DNA of 64,000 nucleotides from Riptortus pedestris (taxonomy: Eukaryota; Arthropoda; Insecta; Hemiptera; Alydidae), in NCBI GenBank assembly GCA_019009955.1, contig CM032230.1:4895001-4959000 (forward strand). The letters are read 5' to 3'. This document shows positions 1 through 11,402 of this stretch, piece by piece. A program made the translations under genes and the position numbers. Each line of letters opens with the position of its first letter. The first letter of the stretch is position 1. The notes under the pieces are model-generated. The model worked only from the letters and a program-made list of their open reading frames with translations. It was not told the DNA's origin and did no database searches.

Positions 1-454
1 AGCTTTAAGATGAGAGGTCAACATTTTATTTTGTTTTGTTTTTTACCAACATTACAGTATTTTTGTAAAAAAAACAAAAAAAAAAAAAACAATTTTACAG
101 CTTATCACTACTGAAACCAGCAAAATTATTCAACTCTTTATTATTTTGGAGGAAACGTTTTGCCCTCTTAGGCATTAACAATGATAAAAATTCAGAAGAT
201 ATTTTAATAAATGGTTTTCACTAGATTATACCTAAGACATTTATATTTTCCTTGAAAAACCATAAGTACAAAGCTAAGTTTCAAATTATTCTCCTAATAT
301 AAAAAACACAGGAAAATAAAAACTAAAAATGTTTTTAGAACTTTGTTAATGGCTAGTGATTAAACATTTAAAATGACAAGGCTTTTGCTGATTCATTTTT
401 AATTAAATTATAATAATTTGACAACTAACTTCAGATAAGTCTATGACAACTATT

Positions 455-625
455 GCCAAGGCAAGTTCGATTCCCGCCTGGGCAATAGGAATTTATTTAA
501 TGACGGAATTCATTAAGTAAAATCCTTAGTTTCACCCTGGCTAAAAAAGGGTGGTAACCTGTAGAGAGCCCGCCCCAATTACCCTTAGTTGCAAAAAGTG
601 GATGTTAATAAATAATTTAATGGGA
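455..625 (+). repeat. tRNA-derived SINE, 5' truncated
   Basis: The copy carries a B-box-like AGTTCGATTCCCGCC, then the family body (AAATCCTTAGT, GGTGGTAACCTGTAG, GCAAAAAGTGGATGTTAATAA). The same body recurs in at least eight other places in this window on both strands. The A-box half is missing here. It lies on the opposite strand to KAT2, in the interval after its exon 4. Confidence 0.7.
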
Positions 626-795
626 TAAATAAACCAAATAATTGTTTTATTGGGTTCGCCTTTTGCAAATTATGGCTCCAGGAGCAGAAATGTCAAAGAA
701 ATTCAATGAGACTGTAAAAAAGAAAGGCTTCTAATAATAATCATTTTTGAATAACTAATTATTTTCAATAAAATTTAAAAATGGCAGAAAAATAC

Positions 796-2884
796 CTTTT
801 GAGATAAATGGCTGAATTTATACAGCACAAAATTCATAACTCCCTTAGCTATATTTGGGTGTTCGAACGGAGGTTGTCCAAGAGGTCCTTCCGTGCTTGG
901 CTTCTTTATTTCAAGAATACACTTCCTAAGGAGCTGTAATCATTAATTCCAAATTAAAATAAATGAAATTATTAAAGATACAAATTCATATTATAAAACG
1001 ATATAATTCTACGTTTATTCAAGAGAGTTGACCCTAAGTATAAAAATCATCCATTCATTCCATAGAAATTGTTATAGAGATGAACCATTGGACTCAAAGG
1101 AAATTAACAATCTTTTATCTAGAACTAATGAGTAGAGGGTGCAATAATTGTACAATTCAATTAAAAAGTAAATTAACAAAAAAAAAAAAAAAATAAAAAC
1201 CTTAAACAAATAATAGTGAACTCTCTTAGTGTCTTCGTCTTCTTCCCTGTGCATAGACATAAATATATTCTCAACATCTACCACCATCCCAAGGAGTCGA
1301 TTTATTTCTGTGTCCTGAAGGCCATTTAAATGGCAGGTGTGTTGAGCTGCAATTAGACAAGAAATTTAAAATATAATGCAAATACATTATTTATCAATGT
1401 ACACAAATAAATATATGGTTTCCATCACCCAATGTTTTAAAGAACTTAAATTCTGAAATAAAAAAATTGTTTTGATGACACCTTACATTTTTTAAAAAAA
1501 TGTCTTTCTGTGTTATCAAAAGTATATGGCAGAGTTCATATTCATGCAATGATTCAAAATTTTTAATTCATAACCTTATCTTTTATAGTTGGTATTCATG
1601 CTTTAAGTAAATTATTTAGACACTTATTAATTTAGATTTGATGCCTAAAAACCAGAGAGAATCACTTTATTCTATAAAATTAAACAGTCTGTGGGGCTGC
1701 TCAATTATATTGAGATGCTAAAGCATACAGCAACTGAGTTCAATCCCTAAGTAAGATAATACATATTGTACATAGTCAGATAAATAACTAAAATATATTA
1801 ACAAGAAGTTAACAACCTAAAAGGTGTATCACTAGATATAAAATAACAAACAATATTATTGAAATAACATAATCCGTCGATCTATAAGATCTCTGGTCAA
1901 AGTTAAAATAATATATCTATATATATATATAAAATTGTAACCTCTGTATGTACATTGATTTTTTTCGCGAAATTTCACGATAACTTTTCGTTTCACATGT
2001 CATAGACACCATAACTGCATTTTGTTTCTTTCGTGTCTATTTGTTTGTTTGTTTGTTACCTTTTCACGGATAAACGGCTGAACCGAATTTTATGAAACTT
2101 GGTATGTATGTTACTACTAACCCAACTTAGACTTTAGGCTATGTTAATATTCTCTGAGACGAACAGGAGTGGGGGTTATAAGGGAGGCCTGAAATTAAAA
2201 ATAGTGATATTTCGTTTCCTATTGCATTTTCGGCAATTATGCACATAACAAAAGTTGTTTATTTTGTTATTTGGAGTAACTTTTGTTATATACACTTTTG
2301 TTGTATTCCTAAGTATAAATGAGTTATACATTAAAAACTACTGCGGAAGTCAACAATTTTATTTGGCACAAAAACTCAACCGCACTAAACCAAACTCGGT
2401 ATGTGAATTAGCACTAACGTCTTACTTATAATAAGCCATACTAACATTTCTAGGGACGGGCAGGAGTGGGGGTTAGGTTATAAGGGAGGCGTGAAATTAA
2501 AAATAGTGATATTTCGTTTCGTACTGGGGTTCGGCAAATATGCACATAACAAAAGATGTTTATTTTGTTATTTAGAGAAATTTGCTCAACAAGTCTTTGG
2601 AACTACCAGGTACCTCACCAGGAAAAATTAATTCAAATGTGCTTAATAATTCAAATATATGCATAATGCAGAGGAAACGGGAAATATGACAATATGGAGG
2701 ACAGTGAAGTCTTATGTAAAGAAATAATTTTATTATTAACAAATCCACAGAAACGACGGGTATTTACACTAAACACTGGGACGGGTAAATGTCAAAATAT
2801 TGTGCAAAGTAAAGCCTTGCTAAAAAAATACCATCACCATTCAGCCTCAAATGAATTCCCGAGCGAAGCCGGGTATCTGAGCTA

Positions 2885-2938
<54 letters not shown>

Positions 2939-4237
2939 ATATGTTAATCCCTCAATTAAAATACATTTATAATTCTTTATCAAATATTGGCTTACACCTT
3001 CTTATGAAAGAGTAGGTTAATTTTCCTGAAATGACTTATGAATTGATATGAGTTCAAACCAAATGTCATGAACACCAACTAAGGACAGATCAAGTATAAG
3101 GAGAGATAGATGGATGCTTGGTAAGGCTATAGGATCCTTAAAGAATCGTGGGTTCAATTATAATCCGAGCAGTGGAATTTATTTAACAAACTCATTACTA
3201 AACATCCTTAGTCTCACCCTCGCTAAAAAAGGGTAGTAACCTGTAGACAAGCCATCCCAAATAGCTATTGCATAGGCTTATAAACCATAAATATAATCAT
3301 TAATATCATTATAAAAAGTAGATCCTTTACGGAGACAATGACCCCTAAAAATGATGAGTTGTGTGATTAAACAATAGAAGTACATACTTAATGTGTGGCT
3401 GCAATTCTGACAAGGATCAGAGGCGATTGCTGCTGGTGTAGTAGACTTCTGGGCAGGAGCCTTCCACCCGTTGCATTTGCACTCTTGACATGAAGAATAT
3501 ATGGCTAACTTCAGAGTTTTCCTCTCTTTCGGCCAATTATAAACCTGAAATTTGTATTTTTACAATTAGTTATAAAGAAGAATAGTGTTGTCTAATAAAT
3601 AGAATCTATGATCATTAGTTGTATTTTTAGCCATTGGTTATAGAGTGATGGTAGAGGATTGTTGGGTGCCGGCTATAGATTAGATTCTTAATTCTTCAAA
3701 TACAGAATTTTATTGAAAGTGCTAACATTATTTATTTATGTTTGTTATTCTTATAGTCTTTACATCCAAACCTCCCCCCTTATTCTGGTCATAGTCACCT
3801 GCCACTTTTTATAAAAAAATAATTTGTTTTTATTTCTGGCCATTGAACATATAACAGAAAATATTATGTTCTTACAATTGCTCACAAATTTGTTTACATC
3901 TTTATTTTTTGTTCATTGTTAGCTCTGAAGAAGGGAAGTTGCCCGAAACTGTTAGCACTTTCAATAAAATTCTGTATTCGAAGAATTAAGAATCTAATCT
4001 ATATCTGGGACCCAACATTCCTCTACCATCACCAAATAAAATTTATATTATTAAGTTTAAGGTTTGTTTCAAAATCTATGGAAATTAATAGCTTTCACCT
4101 TCTTCTTCTTTCTAAGAGCAATTTCTTAGGAAAACCAAAATTCTTATCTGTTTGTCTGCTCATTTTTACTCAATACCTTAATAAAATGCAGAAACTGGGG
4201 AATTAATGGTTTTTCTTATGTGCCTCTAATTTAAGGA

Positions 4238-4274
<37 letters not shown>

Positions 4275-7200
4275 GCTCCAGACCATTTTAAGTACAGAAA
4301 GTACAATGACATCAAAATTTAAAATCTTGTGTGTCTGTCTGCCTACCTGTCTCTTTGTCAATAACTCATAAATGACACGGAAGATTTCTATATTTTTTAT
4401 ATTTGTGAGTCAATTATCCCCAAGTTCAACAATGGCTATATGAGAATCTGAATTTTCAACTAGGAGGAGGGGTTAACTTCAATATGAAAATACATGTTTT
4501 CAATATCTTTCCTAGTATTAGTTTTATCAAAAAAATATAAAGAATAAATTGTATTTAAAATAATAATTTTGGTTGTAAATCATTATTTATATTGATGAAC
4601 TTTGAAATTATGACTTACGCCTTCGGGCACCAAAGACTTTATTCATAGTTCATGAAAATGCCTGGATAGACTTGGGAAATTGTTTGTATATGAACTAAGG
4701 GAATGAGTATTGCTAATATTAGTGATTTCATATTTACTAATGCCCTGTGGTGTGGGGGGGGGGGAGAGGGTTTACTGCAATGTCAAAACATAAATTCGTT
4801 AATATTGATTTTGTCAGGAAAATGTAAAGAAGGTATTGTGCTTAGAATATATTTTAAGGTCCTAAAACATTACTGAGCTTTATGCATTTTCAAATTTTGA
4901 CTTCCGATTTCCGGTCACTAAATAGAATTGTTTAGTGTTCTAAAATACTTGCCTAGATAGAATTGCAAATTTCTTTTAAATATGTATCAGGGATATGAAT
5001 ATTATCAACATGGGTTACGTTATACTCCTCTACCAATGATAGGAGTGGAGATTGGAATAACCTTATTTAGATTTCCATGAGAAACCATTTTCATTTCAAC
5101 CGATAAAGATGAGTAACAATCTTTCTAACTGCACACAACACCTCATACATTCTTCTATGATATTACAACAGTATTCCTGGACAAAATTTTATTATATTTT
5201 TTGTCGGATGCTAGGATAATACAATCGTTAAATCTTGATAGGAAACAAGATAACTGTAAATTAAATTTGTTAATTAATACATGAAAAAATGTATCTATAT
5301 CCCTCTGATGGACCCATATCAGTAAATCTTCAACATATTTAAATAAAACTTGTATGCATATTCCACATTACGTAACAATCTCTTCAAGAATATGATTATG
5401 ATTGTAGCAGAAACGTGATTACCCATTTGCACCCAAAGGTTTGTTCAGAAAGTCTATTATTAAATTTAAACCTGTTATAATAAAGTGAATGCAAGAGGAA
5501 GTGTTTCTATAAATTCTGGCTCTTTGCCTAGAAATGATATCAGATTAGTATTGCTAGATCATTGATAATAAAAATATTGGGTTGATGCAAAATTAATGCA
5601 GGTTTCCTCTATTGCGATATCTTAATTCCAATTGTGTAAACAAAGCAAATTCTAACATTGATCATTATTATACCTAAACAAACCTTATCTCTAATACCCT
5701 CTCTTTCACCATGAATTTGATCAGTAAAATCGTTTTGTTCAGTGTGTTCAAAGGTCTTAAATCGAAAATGTCGAAGTGCGATTTTCGTCAAATTTATTTT
5801 TACGAATTTAAATTAGGGCGCAGCGCTGTGCAAACGGCTCGTAATATTAACGAAGTGTGGGGTCCGGGGGCTATTAACGAGTGCACGGTGCAGCGTTGGT
5901 TCCAGAAGTTTCGCAGTGGAGATTTCGACCTCGAAGACAAGGAAGGTCGGGGCCGTCATTTTGCTCTTGACCACGACCAGCTGAGGTCAATAGTGGAAGA
6001 AGACCCAACCAAAACCACCCGAGAAATAGCGGTAGAACTCGGCGTGAACCAATCCACAGTTGTACGCCACTTGGAAGCAATTAGTAAGGTAAAAAAGTTG
6101 TCCAAGTGGGTGCCACACCAATTAAAGGACCACCAAAATCGCCGCTTTGAAATCTGTTCCATCCTTGTGACACGCAATAAAAATGATCCATTTCTCGATC
6201 GCATTGTGACGTGCGATGAAAAATGGATCTTATACGACAACAGAAGGCGTTGTAGCCAATGGCTGGGCAAAGATGAACAACCAAAACCTTTCCCGAAGCC
6301 CAACCTGCACCCAAAAAAAGTTATGTCACAGTTTGGTGGTATACTGCTGGTGTTATCCAGTACAGCTTTCTCAATCGAGGTGAGACTATAACTGCTGACA
6401 AGTACTGTCAAGAAATTGACAACATGAATCAAAAATTACAATGTCTTTGCCCAGCATTGATGAATCGGAAGGGACCTATCCTTCTCCATGATAACGCCAG
6501 ACCACACGTCGCACAACCAACGCTACAACGACTGCACGAGTTGGGCTACGAAGTTCTCCCACACCCACCTTATTCACCTGACCTCTCTCCTACAGACTTC
6601 CACTTTTTCAGGCATCTGGATAACTTTTTGAGGGAGAAAATTTTTCAAAACCTCGATGAAATTGAAAATTCGTTTCGTGACTTCATTGAGTCCAGGGATT
6701 CAGATTTTTTTTCTGGTGGAATAAGAAAACTTGTTGAACGTTGGCAAAAGTGCATTGATTCAGATGGAAATTATTTTGATTAAATATATATAGTTAAAGT
6801 AAAGATATGGCCTATTTTCAATGAATATTTAAAAGCTGCATTAATTTTGCATCAACCCAATATTAGAAGTCAATAAACAATTCATGCTGACAAGCTTTTT
6901 GTTAAGAAGCAAAGTTATCAGGCCCTTCATAAAAGCCACAATCACACATACATTATATAAAGAAATCATTAATCATAACTTTTAATTAAATAAGTAAAGC
7001 GACCCATTTATTTTAACTTATTAATGGTATTCCCCACCTTCTAAATAAAGAACAGTTACTTGATTATGGGGCTTCAGATCGAACTTACAATTAAATGGTT
7101 TTCCTTTTGATGAGGGGGGGGGAGGAAACTTGTTTCCTGAAGAATTGAAATTAAAACAGAATTATATAACCAAATTTTACGATTTGATGAACCTGTTGTT

Positions 7201-7309
7201 TCTGATGTTGTATCCTCTGTAGATTGCACTGTCGTCCTGTCGGCTCTTGTTTAGAAGCATTTTGTGTCTGCCCACTTTCACTCTTCGTGCTTGTGCTTGC
7301 TTCACTCAT
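796..7309 (-). CDS. KAT2: KAT2 (GCN5/PCAF) histone acetyltransferase, N-terminal part, 4 exons, continues off left edge
   Basis: Minus-strand exons: 7309-7193 (ATG at 7309-7307, 39 codons), 3544-3388, 1346-1201 and 933-796. Each is bounded by AG and GT, and the phases join without a break (0, 1, 0, 0). The spliced product begins [12 protein letters not shown] and then follows the PCAF_N domain of GCN5/PCAF: a CKCNGWK motif, a second cysteine pair (CQNCSH), [29 protein letters not shown] joined to LLRKC, and a YKFSHL end. In the family this domain precedes the acetyltransferase domain and bromodomain, which would lie left of the window. GCN5/PCAF acetylates histone H3 in SAGA-type complexes in the nucleus. 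The exon 1 donor (CAG/GTTCAT) and exon 3 donor (AAG/GTTTTT) are weak, so those two boundaries rest on homology. Intron 1 (3.6 kb) holds a mariner and Penelope-like debris; intron 2 holds a Helitron-like element. I could not place the next exon. Confidence 0.88.
1931..2885 (+). mobile_element. Helitron-like non-autonomous element, family A, full-length copy
   Basis: It begins AAAATTGTAACCTCTG and ends with a hairpin (CCCGAGCGAAGCCGGG, 2858-2873) followed by TATCTGAGCTAG, then T. A 3' hairpin closely followed by CTRR at an A/T insertion site is the diagnostic Helitron terminus. It sits between TA repeats inside KAT2 intron 2. There is no coding capacity. The body holds an internal inverted motif, AACAAAAGTTG and its complement, around a TTATTTTGTTATTT loop. 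Assignment to the HINE/helentron-type group is inference. Confidence 0.7.
2886..2934. repeat. (TA)n microsatellite
   Basis: About 48 bases of uninterrupted TA directly follow the CTAG end of the family A element. The same arrangement recurs at almost every family A and B copy in the window. Confidence 0.95.
3110..3275 (+). repeat. tRNA-derived SINE, diverged
   Basis: The copy has a decayed B box (GGGTTCAATTATAATCC) followed by the family body (GGAATTTATTTAAC, ATCCTTAGTCTCACCCT, GGGTAGTAACCTGTAGAC). It lies in KAT2 intron 2. Confidence 0.6.
3646..4031. mobile_element. Foldback element with 82-bp terminal inverted repeats, Penelope-LTR-like
   Basis: Arms 3646-3727 and 3950-4031 are near-perfect inverse complements (TGATGGTAGAGG at both ends, GAAAGTGCTAACA inside) around a loop of about 220 bases. 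Just inside the right arm, CTCTGAAGAAGGG is followed by CCCGAAAC and then AATAAAATTCTGTAT. This CUGANGA - small stem - GAAA layout resembles the hammerhead-like segment of Penelope-like element terminal repeats. A Penelope-type reverse transcriptase remnant lies 1 kb away. Naming the family is inference. Confidence 0.5.
4036..5030. other. KAT2 intron 1, diverged repeats, no gene seen
   Basis: A (TA)n stretch lies at 4241-4269. Two related, degenerate blocks near 4480-4560 and 4770-4850 share a TCAATAT...TTTTATCAA-type core followed by AAAATAT...AAAG. A G(12) tract lies at 4753-4764. No coding frame or known element is recognisable. Confidence 0.4.
5035..5500 (-). pseudogene. Penelope-like element reverse transcriptase remnant
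   Basis: The minus-strand translation shows a KPLGANG-like segment, then LEEIVT, then [19 protein letters not shown] followed by LINKFNLQ. This matches the palm of Penelope-type reverse transcriptases, where the catalytic box is usually YVDD; here it reads YVED. Stop codons and frame changes interrupt the frame. It lies in KAT2 intron 1. Another LINE-type polymerase cannot be excluded without a search. Confidence 0.5.
5577..6860 (+). mobile_element. Mariner-family transposon with 25-bp TIRs and TA target duplication
   Basis: The termini are 25-bp perfect inverted repeats (5577-5601 and 6836-6860; ends TTGGGTTGATGCAAAATTAA) flanked by TA at 5575-5576 and 6861-6862. The element is 1284 bp and encodes one transposase. 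The TIR and protein resemble the cecropia/Hsmar1 branch of mariner. It sits in KAT2 intron 1, in the opposite orientation to the gene. Confidence 0.93.
5768..6783 (+). pseudogene. Mariner transposase (SETMAR-type), disrupted by one frameshift
   Basis: The ATG at 5768 starts MSKCDFRQ. The first part is the two helix-turn-helix DNA-binding regions ([23 protein letters not shown]) and the WVPHQL linker motif. The catalytic DD34D residues are visible: TCDEKW (first D), LLHDNARPH (second D) and [11 protein letters not shown] (third D). The frame is lost once, at about 6320-6325, where one G appears to be missing after the ATG in AAAGTTATGTCAC; after that point the +1 frame runs on to YFD and the stop at 6781-6783. 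With intact ends and one lesion, this is a fairly young copy. Without a correction no full protein is made. Confidence 0.9.
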
Positions 7310-7626
7310 TATAGATAAAACTGTAACAGTATAACAAAATGTCAAAAACTCTATAACCTATAATCAATATTACCCTAGAAAAAATAAAAAGATAATTGCT
7401 CATTTCTATATTGTAGAAATAAATTTACCTATTAATCAATACCCTCCCCCCCCCCTCTCACCATTTTTAAAAAGTAATCCATACAGAAAAGGGACCATTT
7501 CTAAACAACGAATTCTCTAACTCGTTACCCATGAGTAAAACTAGGCTCTACTAATTAATAAAAAAAGGCAATTTTTTGTAAGCGCAAAGTCGATGAAAGT
7601 AGCAAGGATAAAGCCTGGACAAACAA

Positions 7627-8097
7627 TTATATGAATGAGTTGGTATTCTGGCAGGTGGAAGTGACTTCTAATGTAGGTATGATGAAAAAATTGATGGCTA
7701 CGCTTCCACAATAACAATTTATAAAAACGGCAGAGGGCTTTTGATGCTGTGCACCATCGTCAGTGCCATGTGCCAGTAGATGATGCCAAGTTGAGCTTGC
7801 CGAGCTTCCATATTCTGAGTTGGTATTCTGGCAGATGGAAGTGCCTTTTAATGTAGGTAGGATGAAAAAATTGACTACGCTTCCACTATAACAATTTATT
7901 AAAACGGCAGAGTGCTTTCGATGGTGAGCATCATCGTCAGTGCCCGAATCGTCTTCAATGTTGACCTCCTGATGGCTCTTGGAGCTGGACTCTTGGTCCT
8001 CTCTTCTGAGCATCAACCTCTTCACAGCAAAAGTGGTTATAATTACACAAGAACAGATTTTGAAGTGAGAGATCCCTTCACTAGAAGGGCCATAACA
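7627..8097 (-). CDS. Unassigned minus-strand open frame with internal duplication, possible exon or pseudogene
   Basis: I do not recognise this protein. The minus frame is open from about 8097, after a possible CTAG acceptor, to a stop at 7627, with no good ATG. It reads a hydrophobic stretch (ICSCVIITTFAV), a basic stop-transfer-like KRLMLRRED, an acidic region, then two related units of about 45 residues, each containing TDD, a CHNTNS-like CQNTNS end and the core SAV-INCY-GSV. The units correspond to DNA blocks at about 7638-7772 and 7816-7942. They differ by substitutions and one 3-nt indel, so the frame is kept. It could be the last exon of a membrane protein gene or simply a duplicated repeat. 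Confidence 0.25.
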   Translation of the reverse strand, partial: CYGPSSEGISHFKICSCVIITTFAVKRLMLRREDQESSSKSHQEVNIEDDSGTDDDAHHRKHSAVLINCYSGSVVNFFILPTLKGTSICQNTNSEYGSSASSTWHHLLAHGTDDGAQHQKPSAVFINCYCGSVAINFFIIPTLEVTSTCQNTNSFI

Positions 8098-8159
8098 AGC
8101 CCAACTAGAATCAAGATGTCAATACCACAATTGATGAGATGATAAATCTTAATAGTTGA

Positions 8160-9468
8160 TCAGAGAAAAAAAAATGAAATTTTGTAAAAATTGAAGTTTT
8201 TCTTAAGTGATATTAAAAAAACTCAGTGTTCTCATTCTATTTTTGACTGTCTGAAAATTTCAAGTTTAAGAGAATATTTACCCTTAAAATTTGAAGGGAA
8301 AACATAAAAATGATACCATGTACAAAAAGCTTCACATCAGAGAACACAAAATCTATAAATATCAACAAATAGCAAATATTGAAGAGAAATATGTACTCTG
8401 AAATGGATAAACCATTGAACTGACTAATATAATATAATGGATAAATCATCATTTCTTTGCATGATAGCTTATATGTGAGTTAATTTTTTATAAATGGAGT
8501 GTACAATCAACAGAATCGATATGGATTAAATAAAATAACTAAATTAGCCTTGTAATTAAGTTAGTTAGCTAGTAAATAATTTCAGTACAATATCGCAGTA
8601 ATAACAACAGGGAGGTACTGACTCAACCGAAACCCAGCTTCCAGAATAGGAATGTTTTGAAAACTAAACTACAAAGAATGGTAGGAAGCATTTTGTATCT
8701 ATTACTATCTTAAAAAAGAAAAAATCAAAATACAGGGATAAGAGTATAAATTACTAATGCATTTCAAGAGTTACACTTAGTTAATTAAATTTACACACAA
8801 AACAGTAATAAACTAAAATATTTTAGTAATCAAATATAAAATAGTACACAAGATTCAAAACAGTGACAACTTGACAATTTTATCAATGACAATAGAATAT
8901 TACAAAAATAAAAAAATATCACTGATCAGTAAACACATCATTACTAGTGGAGAATAAAATGTCTGAAAACCTATTTCTAATAAAGTTTAGTAAAAACAAG
9001 CTCACCATTAAAAAAAATCAAATCAAATGGATGCGCCAAAACGTAGCAAGATACCAGTATGGTCTAGGCTAGAAAACAGAAGTCCATTAAGGAATTTCGA
9101 TAAATCTAACTGTCATTGATTGACAGCGATTATCTTGTGAATGTTTTCCTATAGAAAATTAAAACAAAACTCAGTTAAAATATTTAAAAAACATTTTTTT
9201 GGTTGGAAATAACCTATAACCAAAAAATAACCTTCCCGTAAACAAAACAAAAAATTAAATTAATAATCCCGTCTATAAATGATATGAACTTTTTGAAATA
9301 AGAAAAAAAGAGGATTTGAAATTCATCATGTTATTTCATCATTAATTTAAATTAATTTTTTAGCCATCAAAGGCCCAATAACAGGAATAATTATTTCAGA
9401 CTGTAACCACGGTGTTACCATTCCAAAACATTGAGTACATAGGTTATTTTGTTTATTGTTTATTGAAA
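8160..9468. other. Intergenic region between the KAT2 side and ZMAT2; no gene seen
   Basis: This AT-rich stretch has no convincing coding frame or element. The ZMAT2 promoter should lie at its right end. KAT2 is transcribed leftwards from the other side. An acceptor-like CTGTTACAG lies at about 7318-7326 just before the KAT2 ATG, so a 5' UTR exon of KAT2 could also be here; I could not place one. Confidence 0.4.
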
Positions 9469-11330
9469 ATGTCTTCTAATAGTGTAAGTAATGCATTATC
9501 TGTTTTATTTTTTAAGATAGATTTCTGCTTTTCTTTTTCATTTTAATTTTTTTTTTTTTTAAATTATCCTGTGTTTAAAAAAGTACTTCCTCCTCTATTA
9601 AACAATTTTTCATTGATATAATTTGTTTTTTTTTAGAAAATTGGTGATCACAGAAGAAAATGGGATGCAGAGGAATACGAAAGGATTGCCACCGAAAGGC
9701 TACAACAAGAACTAGAAGCTCAAGAAAAACTAAACCAGAGATCTATTCCTGTAAAACGAGATTATCTTCGACAGAGAGATTATAAAGTAGATCTAGATTC
9801 AAAACTTGGAAAGAGTGTTGTCATTACAAAAAATACCCCTTCTTCACAATCAGGAGGGTAAGTATTCTTTATTTTCCTCTAATAAATTCCTAGGCTAAAT
9901 GCTATTATTAAGAGCCAATTAATGGCTAATAATAATAAATTATTATTTTTTATTTGGTAAAGAAGGAGATGTAGATAGCTGTTATACCTTTTATGCAATA
10001 GTAATTGAGGTTTAGTTTTATTTATTTATTAACGTCCACTTTTTGCAACTAAGGCTAATTGGGATTGGTTATCTACAGATTACCACCCTTTTCTAGCCAG
10101 GGTGGGACTTAAGATTTTATTAATGAATTTTGTCATCAAATAATTTCTTTTGCCCAGGCGGGAATCGAACTCGCCACTTTAGGATTACCATGTGAGATTA
10201 AAGGCAACGCTTTAACTCACATGGCTAACCTGAGCCTATGAGGTTTAGTTTTAAATACATTAGTTGGCATTTTGCACATCTGTATTTCTTTATAATTATC
10301 ATTATTATGGGCAAAACCAAATACAATTAAATTAAGCATGAAGATGACAGAGATATTTCTCTAATTAGTGCCGAGAGGTTTGCAATTTTTTATATTCATC
10401 CTCCTCTAAACCCTTTCTCTCCTCAGTTGATTTCACTCAAAAGAGGAGGGGCATTACAACTGCTTCAATAGTCCTAAATATGACATAACAACGTTTCTAA
10501 GGCCTAGCCATTTTTGTTATGAGAGATATGTACAGACATTTTGTCAAAACTAATCAAAACAGATTTGAAGAAGATCAAAACAGATAATTCCGTTGAATAC
10601 TGAAAACCATAATTTTTAATTCCAAAATCTAGGGCATGAAAGTAGGCATTTTTGTTTCCTCTTCTATTAAGAGGGAAAATTTCTGCAAGGCTGCACTAGG
10701 CCTTCTGTAAAGGCTGAGCCCCTGTTATCACTATTTGACGTCACTTGTTTGGGGAAAGAGGGCTTTCTTCAATAGTTTAATCCTTTCAACATCAAGGCTG
10801 GCTTAAATCTTTCCCTTTAGTACTCTGGTAGTTATGGAGAACAAGAGAGTTCCTTTTTGTCACTTGACTTAGCCCCCTCGGACTATCATTTGTTTCATTT
10901 CCTTCCAAAATTCCCTTAATAGTAAGACCTTTCTCACCTTAACGATAAGAATCTTCTTTATTTTTAATTCTTTAGGAGACTAAAAAAATCACCAGCCGCC
11001 AGAGCTCTCGGCAGAAAGGCCGAACATAGCCGACCACACGCAGAATACAAATGCAAATACCTCTGTTAATATTCAAGATACAGAATAAATGTATAGAACA
11101 ATATTTATAGTAAATTTAATTTGCAATAAGATTAATTCTATACAATTTTTCGATCTGACGCATAATAACGGAGATATTTCGACTTTTCGAAAATCCTCCC
11201 CTCTAAACCCCCCCTCCCACTGGTCCGATTTCAGCCATTAACGAACTTGATCTTCCTTTTTACATAAAACGATCAAATTCCGAGTTTGGTAACGATCAAA
11301 CAAAAATTGTGACCGCTAGAGCGGTAACAG

Positions 11331-11402
<72 letters not shown>

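Noticed and set aside
97..230. Minus-strand open frame ending MPKRAKRFLQNNKEL...FSSDKL before a possible AATAAA
   Set aside because: No acceptor fits its phase (an in-frame TGA precedes it) and it matches no family I know. It could be a last exon, but evidence is too thin to list.
645..716. Possible next KAT2 exon on the minus strand after TTTTTTTACAG
   Set aside because: One frame reads SLNFFDISAPG...KRR, faintly like the NYWHLEAP region of GCN5, but the phase does not match the end of exon 4, no donor follows, and a stop comes at once.
3921..3960. Type I hammerhead ribozyme within the right arm alone
   Set aside because: Stem I cannot be formed from the bases flanking CTGAAGA and GAAAC locally; only a long-range type III arrangement is conceivable, and it is reported as tentative.
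5609..6432. Minus-strand frames across the mariner
   Set aside because: They are shadows of the plus-strand transposase, which has clear motifs.
10140..10236. tRNA gene suggested by A and B boxes
   Set aside because: No cloverleaf can be completed and the sequence is one of many copies of a SINE.
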